From contig JACKPB010000002.1 of NCBI GenBank assembly GCA_024233875.1, positions 393,757 to 457,756 of the forward strand: a stretch of 64,000 nt of DNA. The letters run 5' to 3'. How positions within the stretch are numbered: position 1 is the stretch's first letter; each line of letters begins with the position of its first letter. The position numbers were made by a program, and so were the translations under genes. The stretch comes from Leptospiraceae bacterium. Lineage in GTDB: Bacteria > Spirochaetota > Leptospiria > Leptospirales > Leptospiraceae. Below the pieces are notes generated by a model, which did no database searches, was not told the DNA's origin, and was given only the letters and a program-made list of their open reading frames with translations. This document shows positions 9,915-18,251 of this stretch, one piece after another.

Positions 9915-10874
9915 TTGAGCAATTTAGAGGAAATGAGTAAAGAAGAGTTATTGAAGTACATTAAAAAAATGGAACATGAAAACAATACCTTGAGAGACGA
10001 AGTGATGGCAGTAGAGAAATCGCCATTTTTACCTCAAACCCTTGCTAAATTGCAATACAGAGTCGTACTCCGAAGAGAAGACATTTTAAAAAATGAATTC
10101 AATACCAATATAAATGAGAAGCAGGGATCATTGTTTGAAATCAAAAATCAAATTCGAAAGTATGCTCCCATTCTCGGTCTCGATCCCGATTCTATCCGTA
10201 TCATTGTCACAGAGGCGATTCAGAATATAGTTGAGCATGGTTTTGGAAATTATGCTGAAATCGAATTAGAAATTGATAATACTGTTCCCAATCCATTTTT
10301 CAAGGTTTCCTTTAAACATGAAATGCAACCCGGCAAAAAATATACACTTTCTCAGATAGAAGAAAATGCAAAGAAAGGGGACATTACTTCAGAAGCCTTT
10401 GATTTTGAAAATCCCAGAGGAAGAGGGGAGTTTCTTATGAAAGAACTTTCCGATGAGCGACAGATCATTAACGGTGTGGATATTGATGAAAATGGGAATA
10501 AAATCCATTATTTCAAAAGAATACTTATCAATTACAAAAATCCTGAGGGTCAGAGAGTAGAAACAAGTTTTGATGAGATACGGGAAGAACTGGATAGATT
10601 GGATGGGGATGAAGTTGTTTGCTACTTCCATATTGATCATAAGATGAACAAATTAAACAATGTTACAGTGATTACCAATAAGAATCGTGAGATACCCGTT
10701 CGAAATATGATGGAAGGAGCAGGCTTCACTCTTACTCACAAAGACACTTATTCCAGAACAATTTTCAATTCCTTCACTCCAAGTAGGGCAATCACAGAAG
10801 AAGAAATGAATAGTTTGTTTTCAGCTGTAAGGAAAGTAGTAAATGCTGAAACTCATCACAAAGCCTACGATTGA
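9915..10874 (+). CDS. HATPase_c_2-like ATP-binding regulator
   Basis: A 319-residue protein. After a short coiled N-terminus there is a GHKL ATPase domain of the anti-sigma/SpoIIAB-like type: an N-box in TEAIQNIVEHG and a glycine-rich lid in NPRGRGEFLMKELSDE. No histidine phospho-acceptor domain is present. The C-terminal 100 residues form a separate domain I do not recognise. I chose the TTG at 9915 because GGAGGA lies 5 bases upstream; an in-frame TTG at 9831 would add 28 residues but has no ribosome-binding site. The likely role is a serine kinase or anti-sigma-like switch; the partner is not in this window. Confidence 0.65.
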   Translation: MSNLEEMSKEELLKYIKKMEHENNTLRDEVMAVEKSPFLPQTLAKLQYRVVLRREDILKNEFNTNINEKQGSLFEIKNQIRKYAPILGLDPDSIRIIVTEAIQNIVEHGFGNYAEIELEIDNTVPNPFFKVSFKHEMQPGKKYTLSQIEENAKKGDITSEAFDFENPRGRGEFLMKELSDERQIINGVDIDENGNKIHYFKRILINYKNPEGQRVETSFDEIREELDRLDGDEVVCYFHIDHKMNKLNNVTVITNKNREIPVRNMMEGAGFTLTHKDTYSRTIFNSFTPSRAITEEEMNSLFSAVRKVVNAETHHKAYD

Positions 10875-10954
10875 AAAAAAATATTGATTTTATTGACTTA
10901 AATCAAAATAAATATTGCGTCTTTTTTAGGCTCTCTTCCGATTGTAAAAGTAAA

Positions 10955-10985
10955 TTGAAAAAACCAAATATTTATTGGTTATAAT
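10955..10985 (+). promoter_or_regulatory. possible sigma70 promoter of HU-like gene
   Basis: TTGAAA (10955-10960) and a perfect TATAAT (10980-10985) precede the HU-like gene. The 19-base spacer is long, and the start site would fall right at the Shine-Dalgarno (AAGGAAGG, 10992-10999), so this could be chance in AT-rich DNA. Confidence 0.3.
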
Positions 10986-11010
10986 ATACATAAGGAAGGA
11001 ACACAATAAT

Positions 11011-11322
11011 ATGGCATCTGTATTAAAACCCACTCCAATTAAGAAGTCTCAAATCGTAGCTGAAATGGCTACAAAAATGGAGATGTCTAAAAAAGATGTA
11101 GTAAAATTCCTAGATACTTTTGTTGAGTTGGCCTACAAGGAAACCAAGAAGAACAATGCATTCATTATTCCTGGAGTCGGTAAGCTAGTTTTAAAGAAAA
11201 CTAAAAAGAGAAAAGGTAGAAACCCTGCAACCGGTGCAGAGATAGAAATTCCTGCTAAAACAGTTGTTAAGTTCTCTCTTTTCAAAGCATGCAAGGAAGC
11301 GATCGTACCTCCTAAAAAGTAA
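11011..11322 (+). CDS. HU/IHF-family DNA-binding protein
   Basis: A 103-residue basic protein of the bacterial histone-like fold: an N-terminal helical dimerisation part (KKSQIVAEMATKMEMSKKDVVKFLDTF), the PGVGKL turn, and the DNA-binding arm with KRKGRNPATGAEI, where the RNPxTG signature Pro intercalates DNA. The start at 11011 is supported by AAGGAAGG about 12 bases upstream; a 12-residue extension to 10975 lacks this. It is the first of four closely spaced plus-strand genes. The basic N-terminal extension KPTPIKK makes it slightly longer than E. coli HU (90). Confidence 0.88.
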   Translation: MASVLKPTPIKKSQIVAEMATKMEMSKKDVVKFLDTFVELAYKETKKNNAFIIPGVGKLVLKKTKKRKGRNPATGAEIEIPAKTVVKFSLFKACKEAIVPPKK

Positions 11323-11325
11323 AAA

Positions 11326-11796
11326 ATGAAACAGCCGTTCCCCTTTCATCCATTTGAGGATAGCCTCACAGGTCAAATTCTGGGAGAATATTTTCAAAGA
11401 GAGGGGAAGTTGGATGAACTCAATTTAGTTTTCCAAAATTTCAAAAAAAATGAAGTAGATTTCTACTTCACCACGAGGGTAGAAAAACAGAATATCCTGA
11501 ATATCTTACCCGACAAAATAAGGAAAAAGCACTCAGAGAAGGCATTTGATGAGATCTTTGAGATGCTTTATTCCTTATTGAATTCTGATTCTTCCGTAAA
11601 AATGGACATCGCCCTAGAGCTATTAGAATGGATCACACTGGGATTGTCAGATTCTGAACTCAGCTTGCATTTGTACAATAAACTTTTCCCTACCTCTTTA
11701 CAGCTAAATCAGGACTTTCTAAATTACTTTTTATTAAAATACGATTCCTTGCTAAAAGATGGAGAAACAGCATCAAAAAGTGGATCTGATGAATGA
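11326..11796 (+). CDS. unknown protein in HU operon
   Basis: A 156-residue soluble, mostly helical acidic protein without signal peptide or recognisable motif. It starts 3 bases after the HU stop, and its own stop overlaps the next start by 4 bases (ATGA), so it is genuinely translated as part of the unit. No function is proposed. Confidence 0.65.
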   Translation: MKQPFPFHPFEDSLTGQILGEYFQREGKLDELNLVFQNFKKNEVDFYFTTRVEKQNILNILPDKIRKKHSEKAFDEIFEMLYSLLNSDSSVKMDIALELLEWITLGLSDSELSLHLYNKLFPTSLQLNQDFLNYFLLKYDSLLKDGETASKSGSDE

Positions 11797-12461
11797 AAGT
11801 CCTTCTCCTAGGAGCAACAGGTTTAATTGGCTCTTCATTATTGAATCTACTCCTGTCTGATAGTGGCATTTCACAAATAATAGTACTGAGCAGAAGAGAT
11901 TTGCCGATTCAGGATTCCAGGCTTTCAGTTCACAATCTGGAAATTTCTGAGGCTACCAAAGAGCATTTTGATTCAGTTGACTCTGTGTTTTCCTGTTTGG
12001 GAACCACTATTAAGAAAGCCGGAAGCAGAGAGAAATTTAGAGAAGTTGATTTTGATCTTGTGTACAGCACCGCAAAGTATGCTGAAGAAAAATCAGTAAA
12101 GCAATTTCATATGGTTTCTTCTTTGGGTGCCGATCCCAATTCACCTATTTTCTATAGCCGGGTAAAAGGGGAGATTGAAGAGGAATTGAAGAAAATGAAG
12201 ATTCCATCGGTTTTAATATTCCAACCATCCCTTCTGATCGGAGAACGTCAGGAAGTACGAATGGGCGAAAAATTTGGTGAGTATTTAGGATACATTCTTA
12301 GTCCTATATTTTGGGGACCGATTAGAAAGTACAAACCTATCTCAGCGGATAGGGTTGCTCAGGCAATGTATTGGACTTCGAAACAACCTCAAAATGGAGT
12401 AGCTATTTATGAGTCTGATAGAATTTATGATATCTCTATTCGTTTTGCAAAAGGAAGATAA
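11793..12461 (+). CDS. NAD(P)-binding atypical SDR protein (HTATIP2-like)
   Basis: A 222-residue Rossmann-fold protein. The nucleotide-binding loop GATGLIGSSLL is at residues 7-17. FYSRVKGEIEEEL supplies a YxxxK-like pair, and HMVSSLGADPNS resembles the SSLGA stretch of the atypical SDR group that includes human HTATIP2/TIP30 and bacterial NAD(P)H-binding oxidoreductases. The substrate cannot be predicted. It is translationally coupled to the preceding unknown gene and followed after 3 bases by the SH3b protein. Confidence 0.75.
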   Translation: MKVLLLGATGLIGSSLLNLLLSDSGISQIIVLSRRDLPIQDSRLSVHNLEISEATKEHFDSVDSVFSCLGTTIKKAGSREKFREVDFDLVYSTAKYAEEKSVKQFHMVSSLGADPNSPIFYSRVKGEIEEELKKMKIPSVLIFQPSLLIGERQEVRMGEKFGEYLGYILSPIFWGPIRKYKPISADRVAQAMYWTSKQPQNGVAIYESDRIYDISIRFAKGR

Positions 12462-12464
12462 GCT

Positions 12465-12803
12465 ATGAAAGCGATACTTATTCTGTTTTTGAGTGCTTTG
12501 CTTTTACCAATTTCAGTTTCAGCAGAAAAACATTCAAAAGCTAAAAACACTAAAAAATCGGAAGAGTCTTCAGGTGATCGTTACTATGTAACTGCACGTC
12601 AGGGACTCATGATTCGCTCTACACCCGGCAAAAGTGGTGTGGTCATTGTAAAGATGCCATTTGGAGCCACTGCTAAGGTTTTGAATTTCTCTGATGAATT
12701 GGATGAGATTGATGGTGTAAAAGCCAAATGGGCGAAACTCAAATATAAAAAATATACCGGATGGTCTTTTTCTCAATACTTAAGTAAGACTCCACCTCAG
12801 TAA
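12465..12803 (+). CDS. exported SH3b-domain protein
   Basis: A 112-residue protein. Residues 1-20 are a signal peptide ending SVSA, followed by a Lys/Ser-rich linker and one bacterial SH3 domain (about 40-108) with the typical LMIRSTPGKSGVVI start and KYTGWSFSQYL end. SH3b domains commonly bind peptidoglycan peptides. It is the last gene of the HU-like operon. Periplasmic localisation is inferred from the signal peptide; the ligand is unknown. Confidence 0.75.
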   Translation: MKAILILFLSALLLPISVSAEKHSKAKNTKKSEESSGDRYYVTARQGLMIRSTPGKSGVVIVKMPFGATAKVLNFSDELDEIDGVKAKWAKLKYKKYTGWSFSQYLSKTPPQ

Positions 12804-12869
12804 TCAGTAACACACCTCACGTATTCTGTGCTACAGTTGAGTTGCAATGCAGGGAGCCTGCCGGCATGC

Positions 12870-12889
12870 TTGGGGACTGTCGTCCCCAA
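12870..12889. terminator. GC-rich hairpin between convergent genes
   Basis: A perfect 8-bp stem (12870-12877 with 12882-12889) and 4-base loop in the 165-base gap between the SH3b gene and the convergent GT87 gene. No T-run follows on either strand, so it is not a textbook intrinsic terminator. It may be a factor-dependent site or part of a dispersed repeat. Confidence 0.4.
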
Positions 12890-12968
12890 ACCTCTACTTC
12901 GTAGATTCATTAAAAGTTTCTAATGATTGTAAGTTACTGAATCATTTCGATCTAGGGAACAATTTAGA

Positions 12969-14342
12969 TTAAATATGATAAATATTCGGACCTTCATGAA
13001 TATTCTTATTGTTTTGTTTTAAATTTCTATTCAGAAAAACTGAAACAATATACAAATTGATTAAATTTCCTATCAAATGAATGTAAGAAAAGATAATTCC
13101 AAAATATTCCAATTGATTGTAAGGATACAAATGATTGATGGAAAGTAGGATCAGAGAAGAAGCAAATAAAAAAAGTAAGAAGTAGTCTTCCTTCTTGTAT
13201 TCCTGAATTCGAATCAATTTGAAGAGCAAAACAATATTGACCGGAATCAAAAGTACTTTGTGATGCACCCAGGAAATCGGAGAAATCAGGAGTATGCAGT
13301 TTGTATAAAGACTGAAGAGGAGAAGATTGTTTGCTGTGCTATTCTTCAGATGCATGGATTGAAAAGATTTAAGTAAGACATAGAACAAAATCAAAAGATT
13401 CACCAGAAAAGCAGATATTTTCCCGAACAAAGGCGCATCGATCAATACCTTTGTACCAAAATGAGGATCCATAAAGTCCATAACAAACAATCTATAGAAG
13501 AAACCTTTGATTGTTTGATTGTGAGCGATTGATATCGGCCAGGAAAGAAATTGAATTTTATCAGAAGTTAGAAATCCCAATAAGAGATTTTTGATATAGT
13601 TCAGGTGTAACTCTAATCCAAAACTAATTATACTTATAAGAGAAAAAATACCAATGAAGAGTAGGGTGTAGAAAATGTTTTTGTACTCTTTTTTGAAAAA
13701 GAAAAATACAAGAAAGAGAACCGGATTCAGTTTCATCAGGATAGCTATCGCCATAGAGAATCCGCTTAGAATAGGATTTTCAATGAATAGTACACTAATG
13801 ACTATTAAGAACATTGCCAGAATATTGATTTGTCCATTTAGAAAATCATTCTGAATTGGCCAAAATCTGGCAAAGAGTGTTAGAACGAGACCGCAGAAAA
13901 ATATATAGGTATTTCTATCTATTTTGATTTCAGTCTGGTACCTGGTGACGTAGCCAATCGTCATAAAAATGGTGACCAAATAGAGAAAGTATTTGAAATG
14001 GGAAAAATATTTCTGGGCAGTCAGAATGTCCGTTTGAATAAACAATTGAGTCAAGATAAGAAAGGGTGGAGGGTAGTGGATCGATCTATAGACTGTGTAT
14101 GGAATAGAATTCAACTCTGAATACAATTTGATGTTCTCTGATTCATAAGGATCCAATCCGGCTTCCACTACTTTCCCGGTTACATAATATGCAGGAAAGT
14201 CCATCTGTAGTTCGGAATCAGCCGATCGTACTACAGAGTTTTCAAATCGCAAATGAACACTGAGTCCGAGAATCAACAGTAAGATTGAAATTACTTTAAA
14301 AGCAAACTTATCCTGATTTTCTTTAATGAACCTTAGAAACAT
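12969..14342 (-). CDS. GT87/DUF2029-like membrane glycosyltransferase
   Basis: A 457-residue polytopic membrane protein with about ten hydrophobic segments. The first periplasmic loop carries DFPAYYVTGKVVEAGLDPYE and YRSIHYPPPFLI, the arrangement seen in the GT87 (DUF2029) polyprenol-dependent mannosyltransferase family, including the acidic Asp after the first helix expected of GT-C enzymes. It probably transfers a sugar from a lipid-phosphate donor on the outer face of the inner membrane. It is immediately adjacent (0 bases) to the upstream GT-C gene, the last gene of the cheD-HDOD-aroK unit. Acceptor and sugar are unknown. Confidence 0.65.
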   Translation of the reverse strand: MFLRFIKENQDKFAFKVISILLLILGLSVHLRFENSVVRSADSELQMDFPAYYVTGKVVEAGLDPYESENIKLYSELNSIPYTVYRSIHYPPPFLILTQLFIQTDILTAQKYFSHFKYFLYLVTIFMTIGYVTRYQTEIKIDRNTYIFFCGLVLTLFARFWPIQNDFLNGQINILAMFLIVISVLFIENPILSGFSMAIAILMKLNPVLFLVFFFFKKEYKNIFYTLLFIGIFSLISIISFGLELHLNYIKNLLLGFLTSDKIQFLSWPISIAHNQTIKGFFYRLFVMDFMDPHFGTKVLIDAPLFGKISAFLVNLLILFYVLLKSFQSMHLKNSTANNLLLFSLYTNCILLISPISWVHHKVLLIPVNIVLLFKLIRIQEYKKEDYFLLFLFASSLILLSINHLYPYNQLEYFGIIFSYIHLIGNLINLYIVSVFLNRNLKQNNKNIHEGPNIYHI

Positions 14343-16088
14343 TTACTGCCAGCAAAATTCTTTATTGTACCTTTGTGGGTCAAATTCGTATTGTATGGGG
14401 AGATTTTCTATTGATTCGCCGGATTGAGATTCAAGCATTTGAAGTCTGGCCAGGAGTTTTTTGTCTTCCGGGGATGAACCGGATTTGAGTTCTGAATACA
14501 GTTTCTTTAGAAATTTTATTCTGGTTTCATAATCTTCCGGTCCGAGGCTGGCCAGAAAATTTCTATTCAAGCGCAGAATCACACCGTATTTGGTGTTCAT
14601 GATTCGATCATAACGTTCATCATCCAAAGAACAGAAGATTGCTTTTTTTTGTATTACCTGTTCTATACTGATACTTCTCTCATGCCCGACTCTATCATGA
14701 ACAGACTTCTTACCTGATTTGGCTATATCCTTATCTGTCAGTCCGAGTTCATCTATGAGTATGACATCGGGTCCTGAGGCTACACCAAAGTATCCCAAAC
14801 CCACACCTTTCTCCAAACATTTGGCCTCTGTGACTGAGTTTGTGATTATGAATTCATCTTCGCCCAAACATTTTTGAAGATCCTTGTATTCGAGACCTTT
14901 CAGAAACCATTCATGTTTGATTCCGGAAACGATTTCTTTCACTCCGGAGTAAACGCCCTTGGTGTAGGCTTTGCGTTCATTGACCACACCGAACTTTACC
15001 AGAGGATAGTTTGATTTTTCCAAGATAAGAAAGGATGCGATTAAGATGAGAACCAGGTTGAGTTTAAATTGCCATTTTGGGGTCAATCTGTCTTTAAAAA
15101 ATTGATTCACGATTTGATCGAAAGCAAACAGGGCAATCACAAAGTAAGGGAGTAGCAACCGAAATCCCATGAAATCTCCACCAACCCGAATGATGTAGTG
15201 GGCGACAAATGCAGAAAGGAATAGCTCTCTCCAGGGAAGAGTCTTGAGTTCAGGAACTCTGGAGTCGTGAAAGTAGGAATAAACAGTGTATCCAACAAAT
15301 CCGATCAGTGTAAGAACGGTAAATTTGGAATAGTAAACAAAGTGGAAGAGATATTTGAATCCATCATAGTATCTGGATTTACTTCCCGATTTGGCATAAA
15401 AGGTATTGGTGAAAATGTCATGGTAGTATGCATATCGAAATATATGATATCCAACTGCAAAAATCAGAACTGCCAAACCGAATCGGAATATCCATTGGAA
15501 GTTGGGACTCTTTCTTTCCTCGAGAATCTTCCAGAAGAAAAAGAATGGAATGAGAAGACCCATCTCAGGTCGGGTGTGATACAAACAGGAAATGATCGTT
15601 CCTAAGAGGAATGGAGAGTCTAATTTCTTTTCAAAGTTGAGCCAGGTGAGTAGGGAGAGCAAAAAAAATGTCAGGGGAAATTCCAGACCCGAGGTAGAGA
15701 AATCCCGAAACCCCTCATGAGAAACCAGAATTGCAGGAAAAATCCAAAGGAGGTAACCCTTCTTGAGTTTTAAGTAGGTAAAGATTCCAAGTCCGGAGAG
15801 AATGAGAAGAAATCCTAACAAAATTGAGCCCTGATGAAAATGGATTCCCAATGAGTGGACGATGAGAACTAAAAATAACCAATAAGGGTGGGTGAATCCT
15901 TCAACCCTATCATTCTTGTTGAATACGAGACCATTGCCCGCAAACAATTGATCAATGTATCGAAAGGAAATGTAAGAATCTTCAGACAACCAAATTCTAC
16001 TACTGATTCCAAAAATTGCCAGGAGAAAGAGAATTAAAATCCATATTGAAGATTGGCGGGAAATCTTCACGTCCTGAAATAGTTTCAT
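14343..16088 (-). CDS. GT-C family glycosyltransferase (AftB-like N-terminus)
   Basis: A 581-residue membrane protein: about ten transmembrane segments in the first 370 residues, then a soluble C-terminal domain of about 200 residues. The first loop reads SEDSYISFRYIDQLFAGNG followed by RVEGFTHPYW, closely like the DDAFITFRYA...VEGYTNFLW loop of AftB-type arabinofuranosyltransferases and related GT-C enzymes, where the acidic pair is catalytic. The role is likely lipid-linked sugar transfer to an envelope glycan. Its ATG overlaps the aroK stop by 4 bases. The substrate is not deducible; AftB-like is a fold-level statement. Confidence 0.62.
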   Translation of the reverse strand: MKLFQDVKISRQSSIWILILFLLAIFGISSRIWLSEDSYISFRYIDQLFAGNGLVFNKNDRVEGFTHPYWLFLVLIVHSLGIHFHQGSILLGFLLILSGLGIFTYLKLKKGYLLWIFPAILVSHEGFRDFSTSGLEFPLTFFLLSLLTWLNFEKKLDSPFLLGTIISCLYHTRPEMGLLIPFFFFWKILEERKSPNFQWIFRFGLAVLIFAVGYHIFRYAYYHDIFTNTFYAKSGSKSRYYDGFKYLFHFVYYSKFTVLTLIGFVGYTVYSYFHDSRVPELKTLPWRELFLSAFVAHYIIRVGGDFMGFRLLLPYFVIALFAFDQIVNQFFKDRLTPKWQFKLNLVLILIASFLILEKSNYPLVKFGVVNERKAYTKGVYSGVKEIVSGIKHEWFLKGLEYKDLQKCLGEDEFIITNSVTEAKCLEKGVGLGYFGVASGPDVILIDELGLTDKDIAKSGKKSVHDRVGHERSISIEQVIQKKAIFCSLDDERYDRIMNTKYGVILRLNRNFLASLGPEDYETRIKFLKKLYSELKSGSSPEDKKLLARLQMLESQSGESIENLPIQYEFDPQRYNKEFCWQ

Positions 16089-16630
16089 TTGGGTTCCAGT
16101 TTCCCCAGCTTTTCCTGAATTCGAAATGCAATTTCTTCCGGAGATTCATTTTTTATGTGAATAGAGAAATGGGCGAGTGAGTCGTAGTGAGGATTTCTTT
16201 TCTTAAGAATCTGTGAATATGTTTCTACTTCACTTAGATTGGGTCGATTGCTCGTTCTGCTCATTTTGTTTACCAAATACTCCGTATCTCGGGACAATCT
16301 GATAATAGTGAAATTTTTCTTTAGAATCTCTGTCTTACGGGTACTCAGAATTTCTTTCCCATCTGAGTCCAGGTCGAAGAGTATTCCACCTCCACAATCA
16401 AGGATAAGATCTCTGGAGTCCTGTAGTTTTAGAAGAATAGAATGTTCTAGATCTCTAAACTTCCTCCAGTCCTGATTGTTGCTTTTGATGTACTCTGAGA
16501 TGGATATTCCACCGGCCTCATAGGTTGCTATCATATCTGTTGAGATGACTGTCATTCCGGTGAGTTTGGAAAGTTTACGGGAAATTTTTGATTTTCCGAC
16601 TCCCCGGGGTCCGATCAACGCAATATTCAA
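16085..16630 (-). CDS. aroK: shikimate kinase
   Basis: A 181-residue P-loop kinase of the shikimate pathway, phosphorylating shikimate at O3 on the way to chorismate. The Walker A GPRGVGKS is at residues 7-14. Asp32 in STDM matches the shikimate-binding Asp, and CGGGI matches the GGG substrate motif. TSNRPNLS carries the lid Arg followed by the RP motif. The length is normal (about 170-190). It lies 8 bases after the HDOD gene and overlaps the GT-C gene by 4 bases, so a housekeeping aromatic gene sits inside a signalling/glycosylation operon. Confidence 0.88.
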   Translation of the reverse strand: MNIALIGPRGVGKSKISRKLSKLTGMTVISTDMIATYEAGGISISEYIKSNNQDWRKFRDLEHSILLKLQDSRDLILDCGGGILFDLDSDGKEILSTRKTEILKKNFTIIRLSRDTEYLVNKMSRTSNRPNLSEVETYSQILKKRNPHYDSLAHFSIHIKNESPEEIAFRIQEKLGKLEPK

Positions 16631-16638
16631 AACCAGCC

Positions 16639-17490
16639 TCAGCCTGTTTGCAATTCATTAAGACTTTTTTGGATTTCCGGTAAATGGGTGAATATGACTT
16701 CCAAGTCTTTGTCTGTCATTCCGGTTTGTTCCATAGCAAAGGGAGAAAGTTCTTGATTGATTCCTCCTATGTCTATACCAATACCCGAAACAATAGCAAT
16801 GGTATTTGCGATGTGAACAATAGAGACGAGAACAGGGTATTTTTCAGATTTTTCCGGATTGTGGTGGTAGCTGACTACTTCTGTGAGTTCTTCCGGAAAG
16901 TTCCAAATCTTTAGAACTTTGGAACCGATTTCCTGGTGGTCGTAGCCGAAATGCTTTCTTTCGATCTCTGTGAATGTAGTGTTTACATTTTTTAGTTCTT
17001 CTCTTATCTCAAAAAGCTTCATAGGGAAAAACTGAGTTAAAATAACTTTTCCGATATCGTGAAGGAGGCCTGAGGTGAACGCCAAATCCTTTGCTATCGG
17101 TAGCTTTTTCATGATAGCTATCTTTCCTGAGAGTTCAGCTACAATCAAAGAGTGCATCCACATTTCTTCGGATTCGAGTTGGTATCCTTTGAGATCCTTG
17201 TTGAGAACTGTCTTGGAAGCACTCAGTAGAACGATCTCTTTAACGGTCTGGATTCCTAAAGTCATGAGGGATTCCTGAACCGTGCGGATAGGCTTACTGG
17301 CTCTATAGTATGCAGAATTGGATAATTTGATGATAGATGCTGTGATAGATGGATCTTTGGATATTTCTAATGCAAGATCATTGATAGAAACTCCAGGATC
17401 CTGAACCAGTTTGAGAACATTGACAACAACATTCGACATCTGCGGAAGCTTGGTGAGGTCTTTTAATAGTAAATCTATTTGATCTTTCAT
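16639..17490 (-). CDS. HDOD-domain signalling protein
   Basis: A 283-residue protein consisting of one HDOD domain (about 10-210) with LPQMSNVVVNVL at the start, SITASIIKLSNSAYY in the middle and GLLHDIGKVILTQFF carrying the His-Asp remnant. HDOD proteins are usually non-catalytic adaptors in chemotaxis, motility and c-di-GMP-related regulation. It lies 6 bases after cheD and 8 before aroK. The adjacency to cheD suggests a motility or chemotaxis role. Confidence 0.85.
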   Translation of the reverse strand: MKDQIDLLLKDLTKLPQMSNVVVNVLKLVQDPGVSINDLALEISKDPSITASIIKLSNSAYYRASKPIRTVQESLMTLGIQTVKEIVLLSASKTVLNKDLKGYQLESEEMWMHSLIVAELSGKIAIMKKLPIAKDLAFTSGLLHDIGKVILTQFFPMKLFEIREELKNVNTTFTEIERKHFGYDHQEIGSKVLKIWNFPEELTEVVSYHHNPEKSEKYPVLVSIVHIANTIAIVSGIGIDIGGINQELSPFAMEQTGMTDKDLEVIFTHLPEIQKSLNELQTG

Positions 17491-17496
17491 AGAATC

Positions 17497-18003
17497 TTAT
17501 CTTACCTTATATAGGTATTTTTCCATACCAGCCTTTTTTAAAAGAATCCTTCCATCATCAAGAAAAAGTGTGATTGTCCTTCCTTCATGACCTCCGGTAT
17601 CCTCTACGATCAATGGAATCCTTTGTTCTGATAGAATCTCTTTCACAATGTTTATATTGTTTTCGCCTATATTTTGTAGGAATTGAGAAGAGATATTCTT
17701 AAACATGGAGGCTCCACCAAAAATCCGGGCCGAATAGGTACCATGTTTGCAGCCTTCTGATTCGAAGGATTTGATCAATTTTGGGATCGCTGTCTCTGCG
17801 TACTTTCCTGGATTTTTCACTTTGTCTTTACCCATTGGGTCTTTTGCTAGCATGATGTGAGAGATTGCACCAATCTTACTGTCCGGTTGATAAAAAACGA
17901 TCCCTATGCAGGATCCCAATGTAGTACGCAGGATATTCGGTGATTTGGAAATCATAATATCTGAAATACCGACATTGATTAGTTTAGAGTCTCTACTTAG
18001 CAT
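17497..18003 (-). CDS. cheD: chemoreceptor glutamine deamidase CheD
   Basis: A 168-residue CheD, which deamidates glutamines on methyl-accepting chemoreceptors and can be sequestered by CheC. The catalytic Cys32 lies in TTLGSCIGI and the catalytic His49 in AISHIML, and the conserved GTYSARIFGGASMF segment follows. The length is normal (about 160). It is the first gene of a minus-strand five-gene unit and is about 30 kb from the main chemotaxis operon. The start ATG faces a 248-base divergent intergenic region. Confidence 0.93.
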   Translation of the reverse strand: MLSRDSKLINVGISDIMISKSPNILRTTLGSCIGIVFYQPDSKIGAISHIMLAKDPMGKDKVKNPGKYAETAIPKLIKSFESEGCKHGTYSARIFGGASMFKNISSQFLQNIGENNINIVKEILSEQRIPLIVEDTGGHEGRTITLFLDDGRILLKKAGMEKYLYKVR

Positions 18004-18251
18004 AGTTAACGGGTATTTGGTTCACTGAGGGCTAAACCTACCGTTGGGGATTCTCAATTCGCTTGAATGGAAAAAAAACAAAATCCCTGAAGAACCAATA
18101 TATAACGTAGATTGAAGCACTAAGAATAATAGTAAAGAAAAAATATTCAAAAAAAATCAAAAATAAACCTCCTGCATTCTGTTGAATTTTAGAGTTTGAT
18201 GGGAAATTTGCTTCCCATTCTAAAGGTAAAGAAATTTTAGTTAAGGTAGTT

